A stretch of DNA of 64,000 nt, taken from assembly GCA_004524595.1 (NCBI GenBank), contig SDOA01000003.1, forward strand, positions 8,197-72,196. Direction: 5' to 3'. Of this stretch, positions 53,327-62,792 are shown piece by piece. This stretch comes from Candidatus Thorarchaeota archaeon (GTDB taxonomy: Archaea; Asgardarchaeota; Thorarchaeia; Thorarchaeales; Thorarchaeaceae). Position numbers and translations under genes: made by a program. The notes under the pieces were generated by a model that was not told where the DNA came from, searched no databases, and saw only the letters and a list, made by a program, of their open reading frames with translations. Position 1 is the stretch's first letter. The number at the start of each line of letters is the position of its first letter.

Positions 53327-53639
53327 AGAGATACTACTCAGAATTAGTATATATACCGAAGCCACTTCTTGGGGTCACAACATGAAGTCACATTATGTGA
53401 CTATGCAAAGCCTCTAAGACTATTGGGAGATGAAGAACTGTTCATTGCAAGTTGGACAAAAACGTGGACACCAAAGTGCTGTACTCCCAGGAAATGGCAC
53501 TGGGCGATTCTGTGAAATAAAAGAACATGTCAGGTCAACTTCTTTCTTTCTTCTCTCTGATGGAGGATATAAGGACTCAGATATTCGCTTTAACACCTGT
53601 CTAAGAAGTGTCCAACTTGTTCTAAGAGTTATGTAGCTG

Positions 53640-53936
53640 TTAGCTACCCAAGAATTCTTTTGCTGAATGGTCAACGATATCAATAAGGCGAATTGTTAAA
53701 ATGACTACTTCAAAGCTATTGAAGAACAATGTGATGAGAGAATTCATGGATTTGATATTCGAAGATATTTGTACTACTAAGTCCTGACAGAAGATGGAAG
53801 ACCTTAGTTGGGACCAATTATATGTGAATATGATACGATCTTGGCAAGTTCTGCAGAGAACTGGATAAGATTATCACGATACGATACAATCGCATCTGGT
53901 GATAAAAGATGCACTTTTAGATATGGGGAATATTAG
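53640..53936 (+). pseudogene. Broken ATC-hydrolase-family gene (C-terminal remnant)
   Basis: In one frame, codons from 53700 read KAIEEQCDERIHGFDIRRYL, then after a stop VLTEDGRP, another stop, LGPIICEYDTIL and NWIRLSRYDTIASGD followed by CTFRYGEY and two closing stops. Order and ending resemble the C-terminal part of the L-2-amino-thiazoline-4-carboxylic-acid hydrolase family (R-x2-T-x-A-x-GD-x2-C-x-FRY). In-frame stops at 53778-53780 and 53805-53807 break it, with more stops upstream at 53664 and 53697. The family match is by memory of the pattern, not a search. Confidence 0.45.
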
Positions 53937-54052
53937 TGAAATGTGGTGGCCCTTGTTTCATTATGTATCCCATTGACTCCTTAAATCAATAGACATATTT
54001 AGCTGCAAAATAGAGCTTGAAATATTCTCTAGTAACACAATGCGGTGATAAT

Positions 54053-54934
54053 ATGGAGATTAAAAAAATTGCTGTACTTGGAGCAGGACAGATGGGAAAT
54101 GGAATAGCTCACGTCTGTGCTCAAGCTGGCTATGAGGTAAATATGAGAGATATTGAACAGAAGTTCATAGATAATGGAATGGCGACAATCAAGAAGAATC
54201 TCGACAGAGGAGTATCTAAAGGTAAGATGACTCAGGAAGACGCAAATTCCATTCTTGGGCGAATCAAAGGTGTCATCAATCTGAAAGAAGCTGTCAAAGA
54301 CGTTGAACTTGTGATTGAAGCAATCCCAGAAATAGTGAAACTAAAACTTGACACTTGGAGGGAAGTCGATGAAGCTGCACCAAAACACGCAATTTTGGCT
54401 TCCAACACTTCGAGTATTAGTATCACACAGATGGCAGCAGTGACAAAGAGACCGGACAAATTCATAGGGATGCACTTTTTCAATCCTGTTCCTGTTATGG
54501 GTCTTGTCGAGATAATCAGAGGCCAGGCAACAGATGATTCAACTGTAAAGATCATTGATGAGGTATCACACAAAGTAGGAAAGAAAACAGTTCTCGTCAA
54601 TGAGGCACCGGGGTTTGCAGTGAATAGATTATTGGTCCCTGCAATCAATGAGGCAATTTTTGCAATTCAGGAGGGCGTAGCTACTGTTGAAGATATGGAT
54701 TTAGCTATCAAACTTGGATTGAATTGGCCTATGGGACCTCTCACACTAGCAGATTTTGTTGGACTTGATACTCTTCTCTATATTAGTGATTACTTTGTTG
54801 ATGAATTCAAGGATAGTAAGTATCGAGCCCCAGCACTTCTAAGAAAAATGGTTAGAGCAGGATGGATTGGTAGAAAATCAAGCAAAGGATTCTATGATTA
54901 TTCTGGTGATGAACCAAAACCAATGAGGTTCTAG
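54053..54934 (+). CDS. 3-hydroxyacyl-CoA (hydroxybutyryl-CoA) dehydrogenase
   Basis: A 293-aa NAD-dependent 3-hydroxyacyl-CoA dehydrogenase of fatty-acid or butyryl-CoA metabolism. The N-terminal Rossmann motif is IAVLGAGQMGNGIAHVCAQ; ASNTSSISI and GMHFFNPVPVMGLVEI hold the catalytic Ser/His region, NEAPGFAVNRLL is the linker, and GLNWPMGPLTLADFVGLD is in the C-terminal domain. The frame opens at 54017, but GGTGAT just before ATG 54053 and the normal N-terminus set the start. A clean terminator follows. No other beta-oxidation gene is adjacent. Confidence 0.9.
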   Translation: MEIKKIAVLGAGQMGNGIAHVCAQAGYEVNMRDIEQKFIDNGMATIKKNLDRGVSKGKMTQEDANSILGRIKGVINLKEAVKDVELVIEAIPEIVKLKLDTWREVDEAAPKHAILASNTSSISITQMAAVTKRPDKFIGMHFFNPVPVMGLVEIIRGQATDDSTVKIIDEVSHKVGKKTVLVNEAPGFAVNRLLVPAINEAIFAIQEGVATVEDMDLAIKLGLNWPMGPLTLADFVGLDTLLYISDYFVDEFKDSKYRAPALLRKMVRAGWIGRKSSKGFYDYSGDEPKPMRF

Positions 54935-54950
54935 TTGATTCAACATTATT

Positions 54951-54970
54951 GATGATCCAAAAGGATCATC
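54951..54970 (+). terminator. Terminator after the hydroxyacyl-CoA dehydrogenase gene
   Basis: GATGATCC pairs with GGATCATC around AAAA, followed by a T-rich tail (TATTTTCTCTTTTTT). This is the best intrinsic-type terminator in the window. Confidence 0.75.
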
Positions 54971-55032
54971 TATTTTCTCTTTTTTATGATAAGATAAATA
55001 GCAGTATGAAATAATAATGCAATGTGGTAACT

Positions 55033-55875
55033 ATGCAATACGAAGAAACTAATTATATTGGTTATGATGGAACGCATATGTTTATGGCATTGTGGAAACC
55101 AGATGATGATAAACCACGGGCACTGCTTGTAGTATTGCATGGTTTAGGAAGTCACGCGGGGGATTTCAAGAATCTTGGAGAATACTTTGCTAACCGTGGA
55201 TTTGCAGTCTTCATCCCTGACCTTAGAGGATTTGGTCATTATTCAGGATTGAAAGGCCATGTGATGAGGTTTGACGAATATATTGAGGATATTCAGAATC
55301 TTGTTATGCAGGTGAAAGATAGATACCTGAACAAGATTACTTTCTTGTTTGGTTCATCTTTGGGCGGAGTGAATGCAATAAGATATGTCAAGACATATCC
55401 TAAGACTGTCGATGGATTGATTCTTCATTGTCCTGCTGTAAGTCAAAATTTGGGTATTGGAAGGGGTACAATAATTGCAGGGCAGATACTCTCTTGGCTG
55501 AATGTTAAAAGGTACTTCTCAAGCGGTCTTAATTACGAAGATGCCTCTAGAAATCCTACTGTTATCAAAGACCATGAAACAGACCCACTTCGGTTTGATG
55601 ATGTCACACCAAGGTTTGGGATTGAGGGACTTAAGGCATCAGAAGATGCATTCAAATCAGCTTTGATGATTAAAGTGCCAGTTCTATTACAACAAGCAGG
55701 AGAAGACAAACTAGTAAGCCCTAACAGAAGTAAAGAATTCTTTGAAAATCTCTCTTCAGAAGATAAGACATTGTATTTTTATGAAGGCTTATATCATGAA
55801 CTACATGTTGAGCCTGAGAGTGATCGAATCTTGGGGGATATGGAAACTTGGCTTAATAAGAGGCTTCCAACTTAA
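55033..55875 (+). CDS. Alpha/beta hydrolase, monoacylglycerol-lipase-like
   Basis: An alpha/beta hydrolase with the serine-elbow LFGSSLGGVNA, the oxyanion region VVLHGLGSHAGDF, the Asp in LLQQAGEDKLVSP and the His in LYHELHVEP. Sequence order fits monoacylglycerol lipase/lysophospholipase proteins (family serine aminopeptidase S33-like). No signal peptide, so cytosolic. The ATG at 55033 and a GTG at 55024 are both possible; a TATA-like AAGATAAATAG at about 54989 gives a short leader. Substrate inferred from family. Confidence 0.8.
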   Translation: MQYEETNYIGYDGTHMFMALWKPDDDKPRALLVVLHGLGSHAGDFKNLGEYFANRGFAVFIPDLRGFGHYSGLKGHVMRFDEYIEDIQNLVMQVKDRYLNKITFLFGSSLGGVNAIRYVKTYPKTVDGLILHCPAVSQNLGIGRGTIIAGQILSWLNVKRYFSSGLNYEDASRNPTVIKDHETDPLRFDDVTPRFGIEGLKASEDAFKSALMIKVPVLLQQAGEDKLVSPNRSKEFFENLSSEDKTLYFYEGLYHELHVEPESDRILGDMETWLNKRLPT

Positions 55876-56045
55876 GTTAATTTTAGTAGCCATTTTATTT
55901 TTAATATCAGTAAATATGTTTTCTCAATTAATTCGAAGCAATAATTTATTGTTCAATCCGAAAGGTATATGATACCCAGCTTTTCTTGGTGGCTTGCGAT
56001 TGGACCATATATATGGGCGAAAGCGACATCCTCAAGGAGCATACG

Positions 56046-56135
56046 ATGGTATTGATAATGAATCTTCAATCCAACGAGTCCATTAGAGCCTTGAATCAGA
56101 CTTCACTTTTTATTGCTTATGGAGGACATAATTAG
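56046..56135 (+). CDS. Leader ORF overlapping the P-type ATPase start, 29 aa
   Basis: AAGGAG at 56034-56039 is six bases from ATG 56046. The 29-codon frame begins MVLIMNLQ, and its TAG stop shares a base with the GTG start of the ATPase (TAGTG). A TATA-like CCATATATATGGG lies at about 56012-56024, so the ORF is inside the leader. Coupled translation is likely; a sensing role like the bacterial mgtA leader peptide is speculation. Confidence 0.45.
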   Translation: MVLIMNLQSNESIRALNQTSLFIAYGGHN

Positions 56136-58903
56136 TGACCATTGCATGGCATTCTTTGGATACTGAAATTGCCCTTAAGAATCTAGATAGTTCAGATAAT
56201 GGACTAATGCAAGACGAAGCTGAAAAAAGACTTGAAGAGTATGGACCAAATGAGATTTCTATTACTCAAAAAAGCTCTGCGATAAGATTGTTTCTGAGCC
56301 AATTTAAAAACATCCTTACAATCATACTTATTTTAGCTGCATTAGTGTCTATAGCTGTTCAAGAGGCTATAGAAGCAATTCTTATTCTTGTCATAGTTTT
56401 CGCTTCAGCTCTTCTAGGTTTTGTACAAGAATATCGTGCAGAGAAAGCACTTGAAACACTTAGGAACATGCTTAATCCTTCTGCAGTTGTCATTAGAGAC
56501 GGAAAGACGGTCATGATTCCGAGCAGTGATATTGTTCCTGGCGACATTATGGTCCTTAAGGAAGGAGATCGACTTCCTGCAGATGGTCGTGTGATACAAT
56601 CAACGAACCTAAAAATAAGTGAAGCGATTATTACTGGCGAATCAATTCCTGTGCAGAAGAGCGTGGATGTACTTCCAAAATCCACACCTTTAGCTGATAT
56701 GCGAAATATGGTACTATCTGGCACAGAGGTAACTTACGGAAAAGGGATGGCACTTGTTGTAAATACTGGACTCAATACAGAGTTTGGTAAGATTGCTAGC
56801 CAAGTTGCCATGGTGAAAAAAGAAGTCACGCCCCTTGAAAAGCGAACAAAGGAAATTGGTTTTTGGTTAGGAACAATATCGCTCTCGGTGTGTGCCCTCG
56901 TTGTGATAGTTGGTCTTCTCCGAGAGTTCTTCATATCTGGAAGTATTACTACTCAGTTTGCAGTAGGATTGTTACTGTTTGGTATTGCTCTTGCTGTTGC
57001 CGCTGTGCCTGAAGCTTTACCAGGAGTTGTTACAGGAAGCCTTGCAATAGGGATGCAAAGAATGGCTCGTCAGAACGCTCTTGTCAGAAGGATGGCAGCG
57101 GTTGAAACATTAGGATGCACAAGTGTGATTTGCGCGGATAAGACCGGTACGATAACGCGAGGAGAGATGACTGCCCGAGAAATCTATCTATTCGATGGCA
57201 CCTCAAGAGTAGGAGGTGAAGGGTACGAACCCACGGGCGAATTCGTTCCAATAGATGGGGACCAATCAATTTTAGAAAAGAATAATTTCTCTTTGTTAAT
57301 GCATGGATGTGTACTCTGCAATGATGCCATTCTTGAGGATTCTGATGGGCGTTGGAAAATATTGGGCGATCCTACAGAAGGTGCATTGGTTGTTCTCTCG
57401 CGCAAAGCAGGAATTGATGATACAAGCCTCAGGTCTCGATATCCTAGAATTGGAGAGATTCCATTTAGCTCTGATAGAAAACGCATGAGCACAGTCCATT
57501 CAAGTGAGAAGGATTTGAAATTGGTCTATTCAAAGGGAGCTTGCGAATTCATCTTAGAAAAATGTACTTATGTTTCATCAGGAGATGGAGCCAAACTGCT
57601 AACGGAAGAAACAAGAAACCTAATTCTTGAAAAGAATGCAGAAATGGCATCACGGGCTCTTCGTGTTCTGGCTGTTGCCTACAAACAAGCCGGTGAATTG
57701 GATGTAAACAGTGAGGATGATGTAGAAAGTGATCTTACCTTCCTTGGACTTGTGGGAATGATAGACCCCCCACGGAAAGATGCCATTGATGCAATTGCTA
57801 TTTGCAAGTCTGTTGGAATCATACCAATTATGATTACTGGAGATCACAAATTGACCGCAAAAGCAATAGCTGAAGAAGTTGGAATCAGACAACCAGATGA
57901 TATTATACTTACAGATTCTGAACTTGATGAGATATCAGAGCAAGAATACTTGAATCTTGTTGACAAAGTAACGGTTTATGCTCGAGTTTCACCAGCAAGT
58001 AAGCTCAAAATCGTACAAACTTGGAAGCAACGCGGCGAAGTTGTTGCCATGACAGGAGATGGCGTAAATGACGCACCTGCCCTTAAACAGGCAGACATTG
58101 GTATAGCCATGGGTATCACAGGTACTGAAGTGACAAAGGAGGCTTCGGACCTTGTTCTTGCGGACGATAACTTTGCTACAATTGAAAAAGCAGTTGAGTT
58201 AGGTAGGTGGATTTATGACAACATCAAGAAATACTTGGCATATCTCTTGCGAGCAAATCTCATAGAGATCATTGTCCTTTCTTTCGCAGTCCTTATTGGA
58301 TATCCATTGCCATTACTACCGGCTCAAATCCTTTACATAAACCTAGTCACAGATGGGCTACCTGCAATCGCATTAGGATTGAGCCCGCCGGATGCAGACA
58401 TTATGGAAAGACCACCTCGAAATCCAAAAGAGAGTATATTTTCCAAAGATGTAAAGATGTTCTATATCATTACAATAATTGTTCAGGTTCCGCTCTTTCT
58501 CTTTGTCTTTATGAGCATTGCACCTCTTGGCGTACTAGAAGGTGATCCAGCACTTACACAGGCTCGAAGTATCCTGTTCTACTTATTTGTATATTGCGAG
58601 TTAGCCCTAGCCTTAACATGTCGTTCATTAAAGTATACAATTTGGGAGGCACGTCCGCACAAACTATTATCCTACTCTATCATTGGAAGTGCAATTCTTA
58701 CAGGAGTTCTTTTCGGATTAGTGCCAGGTTTTGCTGCTGCATTTAAAGTTGAACCACTTGGACTCATTGCTATTGAGATAATATTAGCACTGAGTATTGT
58801 GTCACTCATCGCAATAGAGGGATTAAAAGTCATCACTCAACGAAAAAACAACAATGGCATGAATCGATTGAACAGGAAACCTATTGTAGATTATGAAGAT
58901 TAA
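56135..58903 (+). CDS. Type II cation-transporting P-type ATPase
   Basis: A 922-aa P-type ATPase with the SERCA/PMCA order: N-terminal actuator entry, TGES, CADKTGT (D335) phosphorylation site, KGACEFILEKC nucleotide region, and TGDGVNDAPALKQADIG. Ten hydrophobic segments. AVPEALPG and NLVTDGLPA motifs point to Ca2+/Na+-type rather than heavy-metal pumps. GGAGG at 56121-56125 lies ten bases before GTG 56135, inside the preceding 29-codon ORF, which overlaps the start by one base. Located in the cell membrane; ion not decided. Confidence 0.9.
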   Translation: MTIAWHSLDTEIALKNLDSSDNGLMQDEAEKRLEEYGPNEISITQKSSAIRLFLSQFKNILTIILILAALVSIAVQEAIEAILILVIVFASALLGFVQEYRAEKALETLRNMLNPSAVVIRDGKTVMIPSSDIVPGDIMVLKEGDRLPADGRVIQSTNLKISEAIITGESIPVQKSVDVLPKSTPLADMRNMVLSGTEVTYGKGMALVVNTGLNTEFGKIASQVAMVKKEVTPLEKRTKEIGFWLGTISLSVCALVVIVGLLREFFISGSITTQFAVGLLLFGIALAVAAVPEALPGVVTGSLAIGMQRMARQNALVRRMAAVETLGCTSVICADKTGTITRGEMTAREIYLFDGTSRVGGEGYEPTGEFVPIDGDQSILEKNNFSLLMHGCVLCNDAILEDSDGRWKILGDPTEGALVVLSRKAGIDDTSLRSRYPRIGEIPFSSDRKRMSTVHSSEKDLKLVYSKGACEFILEKCTYVSSGDGAKLLTEETRNLILEKNAEMASRALRVLAVAYKQAGELDVNSEDDVESDLTFLGLVGMIDPPRKDAIDAIAICKSVGIIPIMITGDHKLTAKAIAEEVGIRQPDDIILTDSELDEISEQEYLNLVDKVTVYARVSPASKLKIVQTWKQRGEVVAMTGDGVNDAPALKQADIGIAMGITGTEVTKEASDLVLADDNFATIEKAVELGRWIYDNIKKYLAYLLRANLIEIIVLSFAVLIGYPLPLLPAQILYINLVTDGLPAIALGLSPPDADIMERPPRNPKESIFSKDVKMFYIITIIVQVPLFLFVFMSIAPLGVLEGDPALTQARSILFYLFVYCELALALTCRSLKYTIWEARPHKLLSYSIIGSAILTGVLFGLVPGFAAAFKVEPLGLIAIEIILALSIVSLIAIEGLKVITQRKNNNGMNRLNRKPIVDYED

Positions 58904-59129
58904 CTGCTATTGATTCAAATGATTGAGATAGTATACACTCAAAATGGAACTGGTCGAAGCAAATCTTTCAGAATAAATTCACTGTTCTCATGATAATGAG
59001 ATAAGATTTTTTTCATATCCGGTTATAATAATGTTCAAATCATGCAAAAATCCTGCATATGATTATTTCGAAAAAAATTAAAGATGAACCAGATAAAACA
59101 AGCATCGATGACAAGTCTTGGTGATATAA

Positions 59130-59744
59130 ATGTCAGAGAAATCAAAATACACATTCAAATGTCTAGAACAGAAATGTAACACAAAAGCATGTCACATTAG
59201 ACCTCAGATAGATGTAACACTTGGAGATATCTCCAGATGGACTGCTCAAGGATATCTCATGAAAATATTACTAGGGGTCAATCTTAAACTGCCTGAATCG
59301 GAACAAGGCTTGTTCTCGCTTGAGATGATGAGAAAAACACTAGCAACTGATGCTGATACTACTGCCTGCATCTTCTACAATGAAGAGGCTAATGGATGTG
59401 AGATTCGTTACTCAAGACCCCTATCATGCAGATCATTTCCGTTAGAGTATAATGGAGAAAAATATTATCTCAACAACAAAGATTGCCCTGGTGTTGGACA
59501 AGGAGATGTTAGCAAGGAAGCATTGAAGGAAGCTAGAAACCTTGCTGAACAGATGTTTAAAGAGAGAGGCGAAACCTTGACCACAATTCCTGCAATCTAT
59601 TCATTGATTATGACACAGATGCTAAGACAGTCTGCTGAGGCTATGAAGAACCTCTCAGATGAAGATCGGAAAAAGATGGAGGAGGTATTTTCAAAATCAT
59701 CTCAAGATAATGATGTAGAGCCCGAGAAAGAAGACTCAGAATAA
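59130..59744 (+). CDS. YkgJ family cysteine cluster protein
   Basis: A 204-aa protein with the Zn/Fe-chelating Cys cluster of the YkgJ family: FKCLEQKCNTKACH, TACIFYNEEANGCEIRYSRPLSCRSFPL and NKDCPGVG. The C-terminal half is helical and acidic (EKEDSE end). Function of the family is unsettled; it is thought to be metal-binding. GGTGAT precedes ATG 59130. It converges with the M24 peptidase gene, five bases away. Cytosolic. Confidence 0.75.
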   Translation: MSEKSKYTFKCLEQKCNTKACHIRPQIDVTLGDISRWTAQGYLMKILLGVNLKLPESEQGLFSLEMMRKTLATDADTTACIFYNEEANGCEIRYSRPLSCRSFPLEYNGEKYYLNNKDCPGVGQGDVSKEALKEARNLAEQMFKERGETLTTIPAIYSLIMTQMLRQSAEAMKNLSDEDRKKMEEVFSKSSQDNDVEPEKEDSE

Positions 59745-59748
59745 AGAA

Positions 59749-60858
59749 TTATAGATTCATTTCAATCAAGGTTCTTGGAGCATAGGTCAGTACCTCAAGT
59801 CTATCTTCATGAATGCATACTAGATCCTCAATTCGAATTCCAAATCTATCTTCCAGATATATTCCTGGTTCAATACTATGACACATACCAACACCAAGGA
59901 TTTCTGCACTGCCACGGACAAGATAGGGAGGCTCATGTACTTCGAGTCCTATGCCATGACCTAGTCGATGAGTAAAATAATCCCCATATCCTTCATCCTC
60001 AATTATTCTACGAGCAATGCCATCAGCAGTTCCACAGGTCATTCCTTTTGTGATCTTCTCAATAGAAGTCTCTTCAGCCCGGAGGACAATCGAATGGACT
60101 CGTTTCATCTCTTCTGTTGGAGTTCCCACAACTCCAACTCGTGTCATATCAGTATTGTATCCTTCTAATGAACAACCACAATCCATTAGCACAAGATCAC
60201 CTTTTCTCAACTCTCTTGTACCAGAATCTGCATGTGGTAAAGCACTATTCTCACCAAATTGAATCGCTGCAAATGTTGGTTTTCCACCCTTTCGTAGAAT
60301 CTCAGTCTGAACTAACTGCTGGACCTCAAGTTCGGTCATCCCAAGTTGAGCATTATTGAAGGCTCTCATCACAGCATAATTAATAATCTCACCAGCTTTT
60401 CTCATCAATGCAATTTCATTCTCGGATTTTAAGAGTCTCATTTCATCTACAATAGGAGTAATTGATAGAGTCCGTTTAAATCCAGAAAATGCCCTTTCTA
60501 GTCCCCAATACACTCCCAGAGGCATACTATCATCAACCATAACAATTGGATTTTCTGAAAGAGTACTAAATTCATCCTTGATCTTCATGTATGGATCTTC
60601 ATCTTCTTCCCAAGATATGAAGTTCTTAACCCAGGTACTATGCGAATGGTCTGGAACTTCAAATGCAGGAGCTATAATACAGGGCTCGGTACCACGACGG
60701 AGGAGTAATGCAACAAGACGTTCCCTCATCAGATATTCATATCCAGCGAGATATTGAAAACTTGGGGATGGAGTTAGTAAGGCAAGATTAGCTCCGGAGT
60801 CTTCAAGTTTATTTTGAACTCTATTCATTCTCTCTCTGTAAATCGAATCATCAAACAT
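59749..60858 (-). CDS. Xaa-Pro peptidase, M24 family
   Basis: An M24 metallopeptidase with the creatinase N-terminal domain. Metal ligands are visible as DCGCSLEGYNTD (two Asp), HRLGHGIGLEVHE (His), SIEPGIY (Glu) and GIRIEDL (Glu). It removes an N-terminal residue ahead of proline from peptides. A frame up to 60981 would add a hydrophobic segment, but the ATG at 60858 gives the normal length (about 370 aa) and avoids the MFS promoter of the opposite gene. Cytosolic under this choice; a membrane-anchored form cannot be excluded. Confidence 0.85.
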   Translation of the reverse strand: MFDDSIYRERMNRVQNKLEDSGANLALLTPSPSFQYLAGYEYLMRERLVALLLRRGTEPCIIAPAFEVPDHSHSTWVKNFISWEEDEDPYMKIKDEFSTLSENPIVMVDDSMPLGVYWGLERAFSGFKRTLSITPIVDEMRLLKSENEIALMRKAGEIINYAVMRAFNNAQLGMTELEVQQLVQTEILRKGGKPTFAAIQFGENSALPHADSGTRELRKGDLVLMDCGCSLEGYNTDMTRVGVVGTPTEEMKRVHSIVLRAEETSIEKITKGMTCGTADGIARRIIEDEGYGDYFTHRLGHGIGLEVHEPPYLVRGSAEILGVGMCHSIEPGIYLEDRFGIRIEDLVCIHEDRLEVLTYAPRTLIEMNL

Positions 60859-61000
60859 TATGATGCGCTCACAACCTATTGTTATTCCTTTGGTTATTAC
60901 TAGATAATTTTGACGGTATGAGAGCAAAAAGAGGACGGTCAACAGAATTAGAGTTAATAGGAGAACATAATGCATTCGCAACTCAAGGTGCTATTCAATT

Positions 61001-62371
61001 TTGATCACTGCTGAACAAGAAACTGTAGAAGAATTAAAACTTCCAACAAAGGCATTCGTTATTGGAGCATTGACACAATTTGCACTCGGCCTTCATGCGC
61101 CTTTCGTACAGACATATCTCGTTGATATGCAGACCTATCTTTATAGTGCGAAAAATTTTACACAGCTCGGAGCCTTTATGAGTGTTGGTAATTTTGCGCC
61201 AACTGTTCTTCAACCAGCTTGGGGGGCTACCTCGGATAGAGTGGGACATACAAAGACGTTTGTAGCTTTCGGAACACTGATGGGACTTTCTTTTGTCTAT
61301 CTCTTCCTTTGGGCAGCGACTCCTATTGATATGATCATAATGTATGCAATCCAATCAATACTATTCAGCATTCAAATACCTACATGGGCATCATTAATTG
61401 GTGGGCTCATGGGAGAAAGAAATCGAGGAAATGAACTCGGGAAACTTGCCATCGTTACCAATATTGCTTCACTTATTGCAACATTAATATCAGGATTTCT
61501 TGCGGGTATGCCAGGAATCCTTCCTTTTCTACGAACATCTTTTGGAGACGCCAGTGTATTCTTATTCCCAACGGTTGAAACTTGGAGAGAAGCATATTAT
61601 CTTCCCTTCTTATTGACAGCAATTGTTGGAATAACATCTTCTATTCTTTCACTAACAATTAAAGAGAGACCACGAAATCCAAATGGAACACGCCGTTTTC
61701 CACCTTTACTAAGACTATTATCACAACCTGGAGATTTTCGGAGGTTTAGCTTTGTTGCAGTTTTCTTCTCCTTTGCCATGTCGATGGCATGGCCTTATTT
61801 CATTGTGGTCCAAAGGGACTGGCTGCAAAACTCAATCTTTGAAATTGCTCTTGCATCAGTTTTAATGACGGCATCTACGGTTATTTTCACAATCCCGTTT
61901 GGAAGGTTAAGTGATAAAGTGGGGAGAAAACCTGTAATAATAATGGGTCGCAGTCTCCTATTCCTAGTCCCTATCATGTATGCCTTTGCGTGGAATGTAT
62001 GGATAGTATACGCTGCAAATATTCTTGCAGGATTCACAACAGCAGCTACAGTGAATGCAATCACTGCTTACATTTATGACGTTACTCCGCCAGAGGAGAG
62101 AGGTGCTCATATTGCAGTATTCAATACATTTACCGGTATTGTTCTCTTATTCGGCTCGTTCGTTGCAGGCATTATTGGACAGGTCATTCTAGGCATATTG
62201 GCTAATGAGTACTACACTGTCTTCATCATGTTAATACTCAGTGGAGTATTGCGGTTCATCGCGTCATTCTTCTATCTACTAATCCGCGAGCCTAAACAAT
62301 ACTCTACAACTGTATGGATGGAATTTCGTACTCGAATTCAAGGAAGACGCCATGACACATATATTGCTTAA
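61001..62371 (+). CDS. MFS transporter
   Basis: A 456-aa major facilitator carrier with 12 hydrophobic segments. The family loop motifs are GATSDRVGHTKTFV between helices 2 and 3 and FGRLSDKVGRKPVII in the second half. Topology is normal with short ends. Start TTG at 61001 with AAGGTG about ten bases upstream. It is divergent from the M24 gene, with a shared 140-base promoter area if the shorter M24 start is right. Substrate unknown. The following PadR gene is 64 bases downstream. Confidence 0.85.
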   Translation: MITAEQETVEELKLPTKAFVIGALTQFALGLHAPFVQTYLVDMQTYLYSAKNFTQLGAFMSVGNFAPTVLQPAWGATSDRVGHTKTFVAFGTLMGLSFVYLFLWAATPIDMIIMYAIQSILFSIQIPTWASLIGGLMGERNRGNELGKLAIVTNIASLIATLISGFLAGMPGILPFLRTSFGDASVFLFPTVETWREAYYLPFLLTAIVGITSSILSLTIKERPRNPNGTRRFPPLLRLLSQPGDFRRFSFVAVFFSFAMSMAWPYFIVVQRDWLQNSIFEIALASVLMTASTVIFTIPFGRLSDKVGRKPVIIMGRSLLFLVPIMYAFAWNVWIVYAANILAGFTTAATVNAITAYIYDVTPPEERGAHIAVFNTFTGIVLLFGSFVAGIIGQVILGILANEYYTVFIMLILSGVLRFIASFFYLLIREPKQYSTTVWMEFRTRIQGRRHDTYIA

Positions 62372-62435
62372 AACAGACAACCTTAAGGATATGTAGACAA
62401 ATCCAAAATCCTATCAATTGAGAGGATTGCTTGAC

Positions 62436-62792
62436 TTGCAAAAAGGACCAAGCTTTGAAGATTCTTGGAAGATCGAAATAAGGAGAGGAATCCTTCAATA
62501 TGCAGTCCTTGCAATTGTTAAACAATACGAACAAGGCATTCACGGATACGGAATAGCTCGAGAGTTGGAAGAACGAACTGATGGGTTACTTCAAGTTAAG
62601 GAAGGAACTCTCTATCCGATTCTTCATAGACTTCGAAAAGAACGTTTACTCAACGTTTACAACGAAAAGTCCGAGTCTGGTCCAAGCAAGAAGGTATACG
62701 TTCTGACAGGAGAAGGAGACCGTGTCTACAGACATCTTACAGTGATTGTTGGTGATATTTTTGAGAAATTGGAGGCACTGAAAAGTGAATGA
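62436..62792 (+). CDS. PadR family transcription regulator
   Basis: A winged-helix PadR protein of about 118 aa: EIRRGILQYAVLAIVKQYEQGIHGYGIARELEER, the wing LLQVKEGTLYPILHRL, and the dimer helix GEGDRVYRHLTVIVG. It usually represses a linked membrane gene. TTG 62436 with GAGAGG ten bases upstream is preferred over a TTG at 62418. It overlaps the next gene by eight bases, the common PadR/HAAS pair arrangement, so the two are probably one regulated unit. Confidence 0.85.
   Translation: MQKGPSFEDSWKIEIRRGILQYAVLAIVKQYEQGIHGYGIARELEERTDGLLQVKEGTLYPILHRLRKERLLNVYNEKSESGPSKKVYVLTGEGDRVYRHLTVIVGDIFEKLEALKSE

Larger units (their letters stand above)
52287..54052. other. Gene-poor remnant region, 1.77 kb
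   Basis: No intact gene is recognised between the MFS gene and the 3-hydroxyacyl-CoA dehydrogenase gene. The stretch holds a small doubtful ORF, a hairpin cluster at 52391-52623, degenerate direct repeats between 52949 and 53326, a nested inverted repeat at 52982-53044 and a broken ATC-hydrolase-family gene ending near 53936. This is what decayed genes and old insertions usually leave behind. Short frames around 52737-52940 and 53430-53683 look accidental. Confidence 0.5.

Noticed and set aside
53420..53683. Minus-strand frame with a CPRFCPTC motif
   Set aside because: Lies in the decayed region, no start signals, and most of it runs antisense to the pseudogene frame; the Cys motif may be chance.
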